From contig NZ_CP060725.1 in the NCBI RefSeq assembly GCF_003797775.2, forward strand, positions 4,612,976 to 4,676,975: 64,000 bases of DNA, read 5' to 3'. Both the position numbers and the translations under genes were made by a program. This DNA comes from Sphingopyxis sp. OPL5 (GTDB taxonomy: Bacteria; Pseudomonadota; Alphaproteobacteria; Sphingomonadales; Sphingomonadaceae). Positions 1 through 8,780 of this stretch are shown here, one piece after another (position 1 is the first letter of the stretch; each line of letters begins with the position of its first letter). The notes beneath the pieces are model-generated. The model saw only the letters and a program-made list of their open reading frames with translations, did not search any database and was not told the DNA's origin.

Positions 1-1269
1 GAAGACGCGGCCGGTTTCGCGGAACAGCTCGATCTTTTGCGCGAGGCTGTCGGGGATCGGCATGTCGGCGCACTGGCGCCAGAAGGCGCTGTCGCGTCGT
101 TCGGTCGCCTTGTAATGAAGGATCAGGAAGTCGCGGATCTGCAGATTGTCCTGCATCTGCTGGTCATTGAATTCGGCGACGTCGCGTTCGCTGACCTTGC
201 CGAGCGGCAGCATGCGAATGAAGCGCAGCACCGCGCGCTGGATCAGGTGGATGCTCGTCGATTCGAGCGGTTCCATGAAGCCGCTCGACAGCCCGACCGC
301 GATGCAGTTGCGATACCATTGGCGGCGGCGCACCCCGGTGGTGAAGCGCAGGAAATTGGGCTCGGTCAGCGCCTCGCCCTCGATATTGCCGAGCAGCCGG
401 TCGAGCGCCGCGTCGCGATCGAGGTAGCGGCTGCAATAGACGACGCCGTTGCCGGTGCGGTGCTGGAGCGGGATCCGCCATTGCCAGCCGGCGTCATGCG
501 CCATCGCGCGGGTATAGGGCACGGGCGGGCGCACATTCGGGGTCTGGAGCGCGATCGCACTGTCGCACGGCAGCCAGTGGGTCCAGTCGTCGAAGCCGGC
601 GTGGAGCGCGCCCTCGATCAGCAGCGCGCGGAAACCGGTGCAGTCGAGGAACAGGTCGCCCGCGATCCGCCGGTCGCCGTCGAGCAGCAGCGCCGCGATA
701 TCACCGCTTTCGCTGTCGAGTTCGACGCGCGCGATCTTGCCCTCGACGCGTTTTGTGCCGTCGCCCTCGGCCATCTGGCGCAGGAAGCGGGCGTAAAGGC
801 CGGAATCGAGCTGATAGGCATAGTTGATGCCCTCGTTCGGCAGGTGCGCGAACTTGCCTTCCAGCGCGGCGACGAGTTCCATGCAATAATCGTCGTAGCT
901 CTGCTCGTGCCCGCGCGTCTTGCCGTGGAGCCAAAAATGCTGAAATCCCGCCGACCAGTGGTCCTTGCCGGTCAGCCCGAAGCTGTGGAAATAGCGGTGG
1001 CCGGGTTCCTTCCAGTTGTCGAAGAGGATGCCGAGCTTGAAGGTCGCCTGCGTCGCGCGCATGAAATCGGCCTCGTTGATCCCGAGCAGCCGGTTATAGT
1101 TGACGAGCGGCGGGATCGTGCTTTCGCCGACGCCGATCGTGCCGATCGCCTCGGACTCGACGAGCGTCAGATCGACCGCGTTGCCCATAGTGCGCGCGAT
1201 CGCGGCGGCGGCCATCCAGCCGGCGGTGCCGCCGCCCGCGATGACGATGCGTTGTTTCTTGTCGGTCAT
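1..1269 (-). CDS. Flavin-dependent tryptophan halogenase family protein (halogenase A), 3' end cut by window
   Basis: The protein belongs to the PrnA/RebH-type flavin-dependent halogenases, which use reduced FAD, O2 and halide to halogenate indole-like substrates. The visible 423 residues begin MTDKKQRIVIAGGGTAGW, so the FAD-binding GxGxxG motif lies near residue 10. A second signature, GWQWRIP, contains the family's WxWxIP block. The presumed catalytic lysine lies in TFKLG and the glutamate in FMEPLEST. The C terminus lies beyond base 1. The ATG overlaps the stop of the upstream cupin gene by 4 bases (ATGA), implying translational coupling as the last visible gene of the receptor operon. The substrate cannot be read from sequence. 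Proteins of this type next to TonB receptors are common in sphingomonads, Caulobacter and Xanthomonas; at least one related enzyme brominates indole in vitro. Confidence 0.88.
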   Translation of the reverse strand, partial: MTDKKQRIVIAGGGTAGWMAAAAIARTMGNAVDLTLVESEAIGTIGVGESTIPPLVNYNRLLGINEADFMRATQATFKLGILFDNWKEPGHRYFHSFGLTGKDHWSAGFQHFWLHGKTRGHEQSYDDYCMELVAALEGKFAHLPNEGINYAYQLDSGLYARFLRQMAEGDGTKRVEGKIARVELDSESGDIAALLLDGDRRIAGDLFLDCTGFRALLIEGALHAGFDDWTHWLPCDSAIALQTPNVRPPVPYTRAMAHDAGWQWRIPLQHRTGNGVVYCSRYLDRDAALDRLLGNIEGEALTEPNFLRFTTGVRRRQWYRNCIAVGLSSGFMEPLESTSIHLIQRAVLRFIRMLPLGKVSERDVAEFNDQQMQDNLQIRDFLILHYKATERRDSAFWRQCADMPIPDSLAQKIELFRETGRVF

Positions 1270-2297
1270 CGGCTGAGGCTCCTGAGGAGGAAGGCGCGCA
1301 GGCGCCCGGCGCTTTCGGGGGTGAGCGGCGCGAGGATGCTGCGCGCGGCTTCCGGGATATGGTCGGTGACGTCGGCGCCGTTCTCGAACACATAATGGTC
1401 GAACAAGGCGCGCCAGATCGCCTTGTCGGCCTCGGGCAGGTCGCGGATCGCGAGGATCGCGTGGTTCAGCGCCTCCTGCGGCTGGCCGAGAAAGGCCGGG
1501 GTGCTGCGCCACCAGTAATTTACGAGGATGTTGAAGGGTTCGAGCCCCTCGACATGATGCCACCACATCGACGGGATGAAGAGCGCGTCGCCGGGATCGA
1601 GTTCGACGGTCATCGCGTGCGCCATCGCCTCGACGAAGCGCGGAAAAGCGGCGAGGTCGGGCGCGTCGAAATCGACCATGCTCACCGCCCGGCCCGCCGG
1701 GGTGTTGTCGATCGGCCCGAGATAGAGGTTGGCGAACTGGTCGGGCGGAAACAGCGTGAAGCGACGGCGGCCCGCCGCGCAGCACGCGAGATTGTCGGGG
1801 AAATCATTGTGCGCGGCGATCCGGGTCTTCGTCCCGATCCAGATGCTCTTGAGCGCGTCGCGGTCGCCGAGGTCGATCGGGTTGGCGGCGTCGAGGCCGT
1901 CGAAATGCGCCGGAATGTCGATCGAGGCGAGATAGACGGTGCGCTGCTCGCCGCGCGCCTCGGCGGTGTCGATGCCGGCGAAGATGTCGGGCAGCTTGCC
2001 GGTGCCCGAACGGAAATTCATCGCCATGTCGGCGTCGTAGAACAGCCGTCCGTCGTGCCCCGGCGCGCCAATCGACACCGCGAAGGGCCGGTCGCGCGCA
2101 TGATCGAGCAGATGCTGCCGCGCGGCGCGCGGCGAGCGCTTCGCCGCCTCGACCAACGGCCAGTCGGCGACGAGGCCGCGCAGGACAAAGGGCTCGCGCG
2201 CGCCTTCCAGCAACGCGTCGAGCCCTGCCCCCTTATCCCATAAGCGCTCGGGCACGCGCGCCAGGCGGTCGTATATCGCGCCGTCGCGTTCAGCCAT
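1266..2297 (-). CDS. Cupin-like (JmjC/cupin_8) domain protein
   Basis: A 343-residue protein of the cupin_8/JmjC-like family, which includes Fe(II)/2-oxoglutarate hydroxylases. A possible metal triad is visible: HND in AAHNDFPDN (about residues 159-167) and the histidines of PSMWWHHVEG (about 246-255). No signal peptide is evident, so it is probably cytoplasmic. The start overlaps the upstream SapC gene by 8 bases and the stop overlaps halogenase A by 4 bases, so all three are probably translated together. In other genomes this family recurs beside tryptophan-halogenase-like and SapC genes with TonB receptors, suggesting a shared substrate modification or uptake role. That role is inference. 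The family call is firm, the reaction unknown. Confidence 0.85.
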   Translation of the reverse strand: MAERDGAIYDRLARVPERLWDKGAGLDALLEGAREPFVLRGLVADWPLVEAAKRSPRAARQHLLDHARDRPFAVSIGAPGHDGRLFYDADMAMNFRSGTGKLPDIFAGIDTAEARGEQRTVYLASIDIPAHFDGLDAANPIDLGDRDALKSIWIGTKTRIAAHNDFPDNLACCAAGRRRFTLFPPDQFANLYLGPIDNTPAGRAVSMVDFDAPDLAAFPRFVEAMAHAMTVELDPGDALFIPSMWWHHVEGLEPFNILVNYWWRSTPAFLGQPQEALNHAILAIRDLPEADKAIWRALFDHYVFENGADVTDHIPEAARSILAPLTPESAGRLRAFLLRSLSR

Positions 2298-3009
2298 GGC
2301 CGAGCCTGCGGTTTTTGCGCGCGATCAGCGGCGCGAGCTGGGCGAGCGAGGCGAGCGCCATGAAGATCGGCATCAGATGGCCCGCGGCGTGCAGCTTGCC
2401 AACGGTCTCGGCATCGAGCGCCTGCAACTTCGCCTCGTCGATGATGTGGAAACCGACGAGCGAGTTTACCGCGCCGTCGTCGAGCGTCACCTCGAGCGTG
2501 AAGGGTTCGAGCAGGTCATGGTCGCGCAAGGCCGCGAAAAAATCGCCGCTGGCGCGATACCCCTCGTCGAGCGCGCCGAGCTTTTCGGCGATATCCTCGA
2601 GATAAGGCGTTGGCTGGCCGTCGGCGTCGAACAGCCGCACCCCGTCGCCGCCGTCCGCAAGGCGCGGGTGATCGAGGTCGATATGCACCTGCCCCGGCCC
2701 GTCGCCGTTCGCCGGGCGGCCGACAAGAAAGGGCTGGATCGCGGCCGACAGCGGGCGATAGCGGGCGTCCCAGCAGGTGCCGTCGAGATAGAGATTTTCG
2801 CCCGGCTCGAACCCGAACAGCGCCATCGCGATAAACGCCTCCTGCCCGGTCTCGCGGCGGAACAGGATCGGATAATGCGCCTGCACCTGGCGGAATTCGC
2901 TCGGCACCGTCAGCGTCGCCATCACCGCGTCGCCCAGATCGGCGCCCGCATCGGTGCGGACGCGCAGGTCGCGGTGGCTGTTGGTGTCGAGCGCGGCATG
3001 CCTGGTCAT
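2290..3009 (-). CDS. SapC family protein
   Basis: A 239-residue protein starting MTRHAALDTNSHRDLRV. It matches the SapC family, named after a Campylobacter S-layer-associated gene, through the block HYPILFRRETGQ (about residues 45-56), a central part rich in acidic residues, and FHIIDEAKLQAL near the C-terminal third. In sphingomonads and Caulobacter it typically sits with TonB receptors, cupin-like proteins and halogenase-like proteins, as here. I chose the start at 3009 because the longer frame would run back into the upstream halogenase gene. The gap to that gene's stop is about 10 bases, so they are cotranscribed. The molecular function is not established; no catalytic motif is visible to me. 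Confidence 0.82.
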   Translation of the reverse strand: MTRHAALDTNSHRDLRVRTDAGADLGDAVMATLTVPSEFRQVQAHYPILFRRETGQEAFIAMALFGFEPGENLYLDGTCWDARYRPLSAAIQPFLVGRPANGDGPGQVHIDLDHPRLADGGDGVRLFDADGQPTPYLEDIAEKLGALDEGYRASGDFFAALRDHDLLEPFTLEVTLDDGAVNSLVGFHIIDEAKLQALDAETVGKLHAAGHLMPIFMALASLAQLAPLIARKNRRLGHG

Positions 3010-3019
3010 TCGGGGTCCT

Positions 3020-4537
3020 TCATTCCGCCGCGGTCGCGGTGGCGGTGAGTGCGTCGAGATAGTCGCGATTGGTCGGCAGCGCCGAGGCGAGCGAGCGGGC
3101 GCGCTGGCGTTGCTCGGCGAGCGCCGCGACCGCGCGGTCGCTGGCGACGAGGCCGGGAGGGATCGGATAGCCCATGCCGTAGAGGATATATTGATGGCTT
3201 TCGGCCGAGAAAATCTCGTCGACCTGCGGGAAATCCCAGGCCGATGGCGGCTGCTCCTGCCACAGCGCCAGCATATCGGTGAGGCGTTGCGGGACCGACG
3301 CGGGGTCACGCTGCGCCAGCCAATAGGGCTCGGGGCGCTTGCTCAGCACATAATGGAGTTTGAGGAATTCGACGATGCGATCCCAGCGATAGCGAAAGAG
3401 CGTGTTGAACCGCCCGGCGTGGATCGGCATCGTCGACGCGCTGGCCGGGAAATTGTCGATCAGCGCGTTCAGCGACAATTCGATCAGTACGATCGCCGAG
3501 GCTTCGAGCGGTTCGATGAAGCCCGCCGACAGGCCGATCGCGACGCTATTGCCCTGCCAGAAGCGCGCGCGGTGGCCGGTAGGGAAGTTCAGGCGGCGGA
3601 CCGGTACGTCGGGTGCGCCCGGCAGGACCCTCGCAATATAGGCGCGCAGTTCGGCCTCGGCCGCGTCGTCGCCCAGGAAGCGGCTGGCATAGACGCAGCC
3701 GATGCCGCGGCGTCCCGGCAGGCCAATGTCCCAGATCCATCCCGCGCGGTGCGCGGTCGAGATCGTCTGCGAAGTGATCGTGCTGCCCTCGGCGACAGGC
3801 ACCTGCGCCGCGAGCGCGCGGTCGTTGAACAGCGTGTCGCTACGGTCGATCCATTCGACCCCAAGCTCGCCGCCGATCAGCAGCGCGGCGTGCCCGGTGC
3901 AGTCGATGAACAGGTCGCCCGCGATCTCGCCATGCGCGCGGGTGGCGACCGCCGCGATGGTGTCGCCCTCGCCGCGCGTCACCGCGGTGACATGGTCGGC
4001 AAGGTGCCGGACGCCGAGCCGCCGCGTCGCATGATCGCGGAGCAGCGCCGCGAATTTTCCGGCATCGAGATGATAGGCGTAGTTCGCCGCGCCCTGATAA
4101 TCGGGCATCGCGCGCTGGCGCGGCGCGAGGTCGAGGTCGCAGACCGCCGCCTGCGCGGTCATCGCGGCGCCGAAACTCCCGTCAGCCGCCGTCGCCTGCC
4201 AGGCGGCGAGCAGTTCGCCGGTCGGCAGCGCGGGCGGCGCGGTGAAGGGGTGAAGGTAGCGATCGTCTGCCGCGCCATCGACCCAGAAGTCGAAGCGCGA
4301 ACCCTGCTTGAACGACCCGTCGCACGCCGCGAGGAATTCACCCTCCGGAATCCCGATCGCGGTGAGCGTCGCGCGCATCGTCGGCCAGGTGCCTTCGCCC
4401 ACCCCGATCGTCGGAATGTCGGGTGCTTCGATCAGGGTCACGTCGAGCGTGGGACGCGCCGCGGCGAGCCGCGCGGCCGCCAGCCAGCCAGCGGTGCCGC
4501 CGCCGACAATGACCACCCTCTCGACCGTTTTTGCCAT
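3020..4537 (-). CDS. Flavin-dependent tryptophan halogenase family protein (halogenase B)
   Basis: A complete 505-residue member of the flavin-dependent halogenase family. The FAD motif GGGTAGW is at about residues 12-18, IGVGEGTWP at about 43-51, the probable catalytic lysine in FKQGSRF (about 75), and FIEPLEAS holds the conserved glutamate. The usual WxWxIP signature is altered to GWIWDIGL, so the proline is replaced by glycine. It is the first gene after the TonB receptor, separated by about 100 bases that contain a hairpin. It is clearly diverged from halogenase A, so the cluster carries two different enzymes rather than a recent duplication. Halogenation itself is unproven for this clade; other FAD monooxygenase chemistry is possible. 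Confidence 0.88.
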   Translation of the reverse strand: MAKTVERVVIVGGGTAGWLAAARLAAARPTLDVTLIEAPDIPTIGVGEGTWPTMRATLTAIGIPEGEFLAACDGSFKQGSRFDFWVDGAADDRYLHPFTAPPALPTGELLAAWQATAADGSFGAAMTAQAAVCDLDLAPRQRAMPDYQGAANYAYHLDAGKFAALLRDHATRRLGVRHLADHVTAVTRGEGDTIAAVATRAHGEIAGDLFIDCTGHAALLIGGELGVEWIDRSDTLFNDRALAAQVPVAEGSTITSQTISTAHRAGWIWDIGLPGRRGIGCVYASRFLGDDAAEAELRAYIARVLPGAPDVPVRRLNFPTGHRARFWQGNSVAIGLSAGFIEPLEASAIVLIELSLNALIDNFPASASTMPIHAGRFNTLFRYRWDRIVEFLKLHYVLSKRPEPYWLAQRDPASVPQRLTDMLALWQEQPPSAWDFPQVDEIFSAESHQYILYGMGYPIPPGLVASDRAVAALAEQRQRARSLASALPTNRDYLDALTATATAAE

Positions 4538-4576
4538 TGGGAACGTTCCTAAGCCACTCGCCGGCCCGCGTCACGC

Positions 4577-4610
4577 AAAAGAGCCGCGCCCCGATTGGAA
4601 GCGCGGCTCT
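4577..4610 (-). terminator. Hairpin with short T-run after the TonB receptor gene
   Basis: A stem of gagccgcg (4581-4588) and cgcggctc (4602-4609), plus one outer A-T pair, is followed on the minus strand by four Ts (4580-4577). It lies between the receptor gene and halogenase B. It could terminate part of the transcripts, giving more receptor than enzyme, or protect the receptor mRNA 3' end. Confidence 0.6.
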
Positions 4611-4641
4611 CTCGCCAGTCGGTCAATGCACCGCGCCCGCC

Positions 4642-7600
4642 CTAGAAGGCGAAGCGAACGCCCGCCGCGTAGCGGGCAAAGCCCGGCGACACGAAAGTCA
4701 CATTGTTGTTGTGCCGCAGATGCCCGCGCCGGCCCTCGCCCGTGATGTTGATCGCCTCGACGAACCCGGTGAGACCCGGCATGAACTCATAGCTCGCGCT
4801 GGCGTCGATCTGCCAATAATCCTCGATATAGGTCGGGTTCGGCCCCGAACTCTGGAGGAATTCTTCGCGCCAGTTCCACGCGACACGCGCCTGCAGTCCG
4901 TTCTTGTCGTAATAGGCGACCGCGTTGGCGCTGTCGCTGAGCCCGGTCAGCGCGAACTGCGGCACCGACGAGGGCTGGGTATTGTCGTAGGTGGCGCTGC
5001 CGTTGACGATCGTATAGTTCAGGATGACGCCGAAACCGGTGTCCCAGAAGCTGTGCTGGAGCGCGAATTCGAAGCCGTTGAGCGACGCGGTCTGGTCGCT
5101 GTTGATCGGCGTCGTAATCTCGAAGTTCAGCGCCGGGTCGCCCGGGATGCTGTTGATCGTGCCGACATAGGTGCCCGGCCCGCCCCCGGTGATCGTCACC
5201 GAATTGGGGAAGTTGGCAAAGATGTACTGGCGGATCTGGGCGACGGTCGCGTTCGCCCCGAGCGAGGCGAGCGCCGCGTTCCAGCGCGGACCACCGACCG
5301 GGGTGGTCAGGCCGAACGCCTCGGTATCGATGCGCGTCGTCGAGATGAAGTTGCTGACGTCCTTGTGGAAATAGCCGACCGAAACATAGCTGCCCGGCGA
5401 GTAATACCATTCGGCCGACAGATCGATATTCTTCGACTTGTAGGGAACGAGGCCCGGATTGCCCTGCGCCCCGCCGCCGCCGCCGACGCGGAACAGCGTG
5501 TCGAGCGTGCGCCCGCCCTGCAGATTGGCATAGTCGGAGCGCGTGATCGTGTGGCTGTACGATGCGCGCAGCTTCACATTATCCATCGGCGAGATGTCGA
5601 AATCGACCGCCGGCAGCCAGTTGTTGTACGACCCCTTGAAGCGGGTGAAATCGCTGTCGCCCGAGAAGATGATGTTGAATTCATTGTCGCCGACCCAGCG
5701 CGTGCCGGTCGGCACCGGCACCAGCGCCGCCGACGACACATCGGTGACCTCGTAGCGGACGCCGGCGACGAAATGCGCCGGATTGTCGAAGAGGTCGAAC
5801 TTGGTCGCGACCTGCAGATAGGGGGCCAGCGTCTTTTCGGTGATGCGCCGGTCGGTGTTGAAGGCCGCGATACAGGTGCCGGGGATCGCCGCCGAACCCG
5901 TCTGCGGTCGGCTGCAGACGCCATATTTGCTTTCGATCAGGTCGACCATGCGCTCATAGTCGAACCGGTAAAAGCTCTGGATCATGCCCGGCTGCGCCAG
6001 GCCCGGGAATTTGTCGGGCAGCGTTTCGAGCGTGAAGATGTCGTCGGGAATGTCGGCCGCCGGACCCGAACCGCCCCAGGTGTCGTTCTGGATCGTGCCG
6101 AAGGCCGAGCGGACCTTGTTCTCGACATAGGAGACGCCGAAATCGATGCTGTCGAGGAAGCCCCCGTCATGGTCGTAATTGCCGCGCAGCTGGACCTGGT
6201 TGATCTCGTCGCGGAAATAAGCGGCGCGGAAGGCGTTGCCGGTGGGCTGGATCAGCGCCGCGTTCAGCGGATCGATACCGGGATGCATATTGTAGGAGAG
6301 GACCGGCAGGTCGTTCTCGAAGTTGACCGTCTGGTTGGCGATGCCGAAGATGGCATTGCCGACCGAGGTGCTCGACCCGAAGCGGTTGACCGGCTTCACC
6401 GTCGCGCTCGACCGATGATAGTCGAGGTCGATCGTCACGCCGCCGGGGCCGTCCCAATGAATATTGCCGCCGAGCGATTTATTCTCGGCGCGGTTTTCGG
6501 TCAGCGAGCCGCTGTACGACAGGTCCTTGCCGCCGTTGAGCGCGGTGGTGCTGGGCGGAGCCGGCGGCTGCGGGAAGGCTTCGGAATAGAAGATCGGGCC
6601 GGCGACCGGGCCGTCGGTCCACGAACTGGTCGTGTTTTCATGGTTGAACCAGATGCCGACATTGCTGTTGCGCGTTTCGACGGTGTTGCGCGAATAGGTA
6701 TAGTCGATCGTCGCGGTCAGGCTGTCGGTCGGGCGGAATTGCAGCACCGCCTGCCCGTTGATACGCTCGCGGTTGACGTCGTTGAGGTCGTAGGACGCGT
6801 TCTGCGGCACCTGATAGACGTCGGTCGGGTCGGGCCGGTTGGTGATGCGCGCCGCGCCCGGCGTGCCCGGCTGGGCCAGCGAACCCCAGTTGTTCTCGGA
6901 CCCCAGATACCCGTCGCGCCAGCCGACATTGGCCGAGTTCGTGCTCGACTTGCGCTTCTGGTACGACCCGGTGACGAGGATGCCGATCGTGTCGTCGGCA
7001 AAGGTGGTGCTGAAGATGCCCGAGATTTCGGGGGTGACCGGATTGCCCTCGTTGCGCGACGAGTCATAGACCGCCTTGGCCGAGATGCTGCCGTGCATGC
7101 CCGGTTTGTCGAGCGGGCGCGGGGTGCGGATGTTGATCGTCGAACCGATGCCGCCCGATTCATTCGTCGCGCGGCCGCTCTTGTACACCTCGACCGCCGA
7201 AACGGCCTCGGACGCAAGATTGGCGAAGTCGAACGAACGCGACGCGGGCGCGCTGCCGCCGTCGCCGATGAAAGCGGTCGGCATCTGGCGGCCGTTGAGC
7301 GTCACCAGGTTGAATTCGGGACCGAAACCGCGGACCGTGACCAGCGAACCCTCGCCGTTCGAGCGGTCGATCGACACGCCGGTGATGCGTTGCAGCGATT
7401 CGGCGAGATTGGTGTCAGGGAATTTGCCGATATCCTCGGCCGAGATCGCATCGACGACGCCCTGCGCATCGCGCTTGATATCGGCGGCGGCGGACAGGCT
7501 GGCCCGGATGCCGGTGACGACGATCTCGTCGCCATCGACGGTGCGGTCTTCGGGGGGGGCGTCCTGCGCCATCGCGACCTGCGCCACGCTCATCAGCGCA

Positions 7601-7656
7601 ACCGCCGACGTGCCGGCCAGAATCTTCGCGAGCCAAAGCTTATGCGGAGCCTGCAT
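4642..7656 (-). CDS. TonB-dependent outer-membrane receptor
   Basis: A 1004-residue TonB-dependent receptor that would import a ligand across the outer membrane using TonB/ExbBD energy. A signal peptide spans about residues 1-31, ending AQVAMA. EIVVTGIRASL (about 44-54) follows as a TonB-box-like segment, then the plug domain (about 60-175) with DAISAEDIGKFPDTNLAESL and VRGFGPEFNLVTLNGR. The rest is a beta barrel closing with FARYAAGVRFAF and a terminal aromatic residue. The length and plug sequence fit the large oligosaccharide-type receptors of Caulobacterales and sphingomonads. It heads the cluster with two halogenase-like proteins, SapC and a cupin-like protein. Regulation is probably by a LacI-type repressor (see the promoter entry). 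The substrate is unknown; a carbohydrate or aromatic glycoside is a guess. Confidence 0.93.
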   Translation of the reverse strand: MQAPHKLWLAKILAGTSAVALMSVAQVAMAQDAPPEDRTVDGDEIVVTGIRASLSAAADIKRDAQGVVDAISAEDIGKFPDTNLAESLQRITGVSIDRSNGEGSLVTVRGFGPEFNLVTLNGRQMPTAFIGDGGSAPASRSFDFANLASEAVSAVEVYKSGRATNESGGIGSTINIRTPRPLDKPGMHGSISAKAVYDSSRNEGNPVTPEISGIFSTTFADDTIGILVTGSYQKRKSSTNSANVGWRDGYLGSENNWGSLAQPGTPGAARITNRPDPTDVYQVPQNASYDLNDVNRERINGQAVLQFRPTDSLTATIDYTYSRNTVETRNSNVGIWFNHENTTSSWTDGPVAGPIFYSEAFPQPPAPPSTTALNGGKDLSYSGSLTENRAENKSLGGNIHWDGPGGVTIDLDYHRSSATVKPVNRFGSSTSVGNAIFGIANQTVNFENDLPVLSYNMHPGIDPLNAALIQPTGNAFRAAYFRDEINQVQLRGNYDHDGGFLDSIDFGVSYVENKVRSAFGTIQNDTWGGSGPAADIPDDIFTLETLPDKFPGLAQPGMIQSFYRFDYERMVDLIESKYGVCSRPQTGSAAIPGTCIAAFNTDRRITEKTLAPYLQVATKFDLFDNPAHFVAGVRYEVTDVSSAALVPVPTGTRWVGDNEFNIIFSGDSDFTRFKGSYNNWLPAVDFDISPMDNVKLRASYSHTITRSDYANLQGGRTLDTLFRVGGGGGAQGNPGLVPYKSKNIDLSAEWYYSPGSYVSVGYFHKDVSNFISTTRIDTEAFGLTTPVGGPRWNAALASLGANATVAQIRQYIFANFPNSVTITGGGPGTYVGTINSIPGDPALNFEITTPINSDQTASLNGFEFALQHSFWDTGFGVILNYTIVNGSATYDNTQPSSVPQFALTGLSDSANAVAYYDKNGLQARVAWNWREEFLQSSGPNPTYIEDYWQIDASASYEFMPGLTGFVEAINITGEGRRGHLRHNNNVTFVSPGFARYAAGVRFAF

Positions 7657-7713
7657 CCCTGTTCCCTCCCGTTTAGCCGCTCATTTTCGGCGGCATTTCG
7701 CTAATGTGAACGT

Positions 7714-7742
7714 TATCTAAATGAGAACGTTCTCATTGTCAA
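7714..7742 (-). promoter_or_regulatory. TonB receptor promoter with LacI-type operator in the spacer
   Basis: On the minus strand TTGACA (7742-7737) and TAGATA (7719-7714) are separated by exactly 17 bases, a sigma70-like promoter about 58 bases upstream of the receptor ATG. The spacer is filled by an 18-base perfect palindrome, aatgagaacgttctcatt (7720-7737), with the central CG typical of LacI-family operators. A second AACGTT core (7709-7714) lies 17 bases further on and touches the -10. A repressor bound here would block RNA polymerase. No LacI-family gene lies in the window. Confidence 0.7.
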
Positions 7743-7889
7743 CGCGGGTCGTCGTTGCATTCCTATGCAATCGGGAAGGGATTTGCATCGCCCGTCAGTG
7801 AGGTCAGGGCGCGCGGGCCAACAATGCGACGGGTTTTCAGGCTCCCCACGCAGCCGTCGGCGCACCGCAAAGGATCGTTTTTTGAAAGC

Positions 7890-8780
7890 TCAGCGGCTCC
7901 AGCGCGCGAAGATCGCGGTGGGGAGCAGCAGTCCCCTCGCCTCTTCACGCACCGCGAGTTCGCCGCATTCGACCTTGCCGGGAAGGTCGGCGAAGAGCTG
8001 GTTCAGCAATTCACCGATCGCCAGCGCCGACATGCGCACCGCATAGACGGTGAGGAACAGCGCGCGGCTGTCGGCGTCGAGCAGTTGGCGGCAGTCAGCG
8101 AGCAATGGCGCGAGCCCTTCCTCGAGCTGCCAGCGTTCGCCGGTCGGGCCGCGCCCGAACTTGGGCGGGTCGAGCAGGATCGCGTCGTAGCGCTTCTCGC
8201 GCCGCACTTCGCGCGCGGTGAACTTGCCGGCGTCATCGACGATCCAGCGGACCGGCTTGTCGGCCATGCCCGCCAGCGCGGCATTTTCGCGCGCCTGCGA
8301 CACCGATTTCTTCGACGCGTCGACATGCGTCACCGACGCGCCCGCGGCGGCGAGCGCCTGGCTGCCGACGCCCGTGTAGCCGAACAGGTTGAGGAAGGCG
8401 GGATCGGGCTTGTCGGCGATCTGCCCGCGCAGCCAGTCCCACACCGGCGCCATGTCGGGGAAGAAACCGAGATGCCGGAACGGGGTGCATTGCGCGGTGA
8501 AGCGCGTTTCGCGCCAGCCGAGCGGCCAGCCCTCCTGCGGAACGGGCTTGTTATAATACCAGCGACCACCGCCGTCGTCGTCCGACGCCGGGATGAACTC
8601 GCCATCGGCGGCGTCCCATTCGCTTTGCGGGAGCGCGGGCGCCCACATCGCCTGCGGTTCGGGACGGATGAAGCGGAAGCGGCCATAGCGCTCGAGCTTG
8701 CGCCCGTTGCCGCTGTCGACCAGCCCATAATCGTCCCACGCCTCGCCGACGAGGGTGACGAGCGGCAGCAGATCAGCCAC
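7890..8780 (-). CDS. Class I SAM-dependent RNA methyltransferase (RlmI/RlmK-like)
   Basis: A 296-residue Rossmann methyltransferase. The SAM motif I is LNLFGYTGVGSQ (about residues 129-140), an acidic residue follows in VTHVDASKK, and DPPKFGRG (about 195-202) is the catalytic-loop motif of the RlmI/RlmK and related large-subunit rRNA methylases. It therefore probably methylates RNA, although the N-terminal PUA domain of RlmI is not evident. The start is GTG at 8780, overlapping the thrC stop by 8 bases, which indicates coupling at the tail of the oxidase/thrC operon. The exact target nucleotide cannot be assigned. Confidence 0.8.
   Translation of the reverse strand: MADLLPLVTLVGEAWDDYGLVDSGNGRKLERYGRFRFIRPEPQAMWAPALPQSEWDAADGEFIPASDDDGGGRWYYNKPVPQEGWPLGWRETRFTAQCTPFRHLGFFPDMAPVWDWLRGQIADKPDPAFLNLFGYTGVGSQALAAAGASVTHVDASKKSVSQARENAALAGMADKPVRWIVDDAGKFTAREVRREKRYDAILLDPPKFGRGPTGERWQLEEGLAPLLADCRQLLDADSRALFLTVYAVRMSALAIGELLNQLFADLPGKVECGELAVREEARGLLLPTAIFARWSR

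Noticed and set aside
4531-7704. A 1057-codon plus-strand open frame opposite the TonB receptor gene
   Set aside because: It is a high-GC shadow. The minus-strand frame has a signal peptide, plug and barrel; the plus-strand translation is Arg/Asp/Val-rich without domains.
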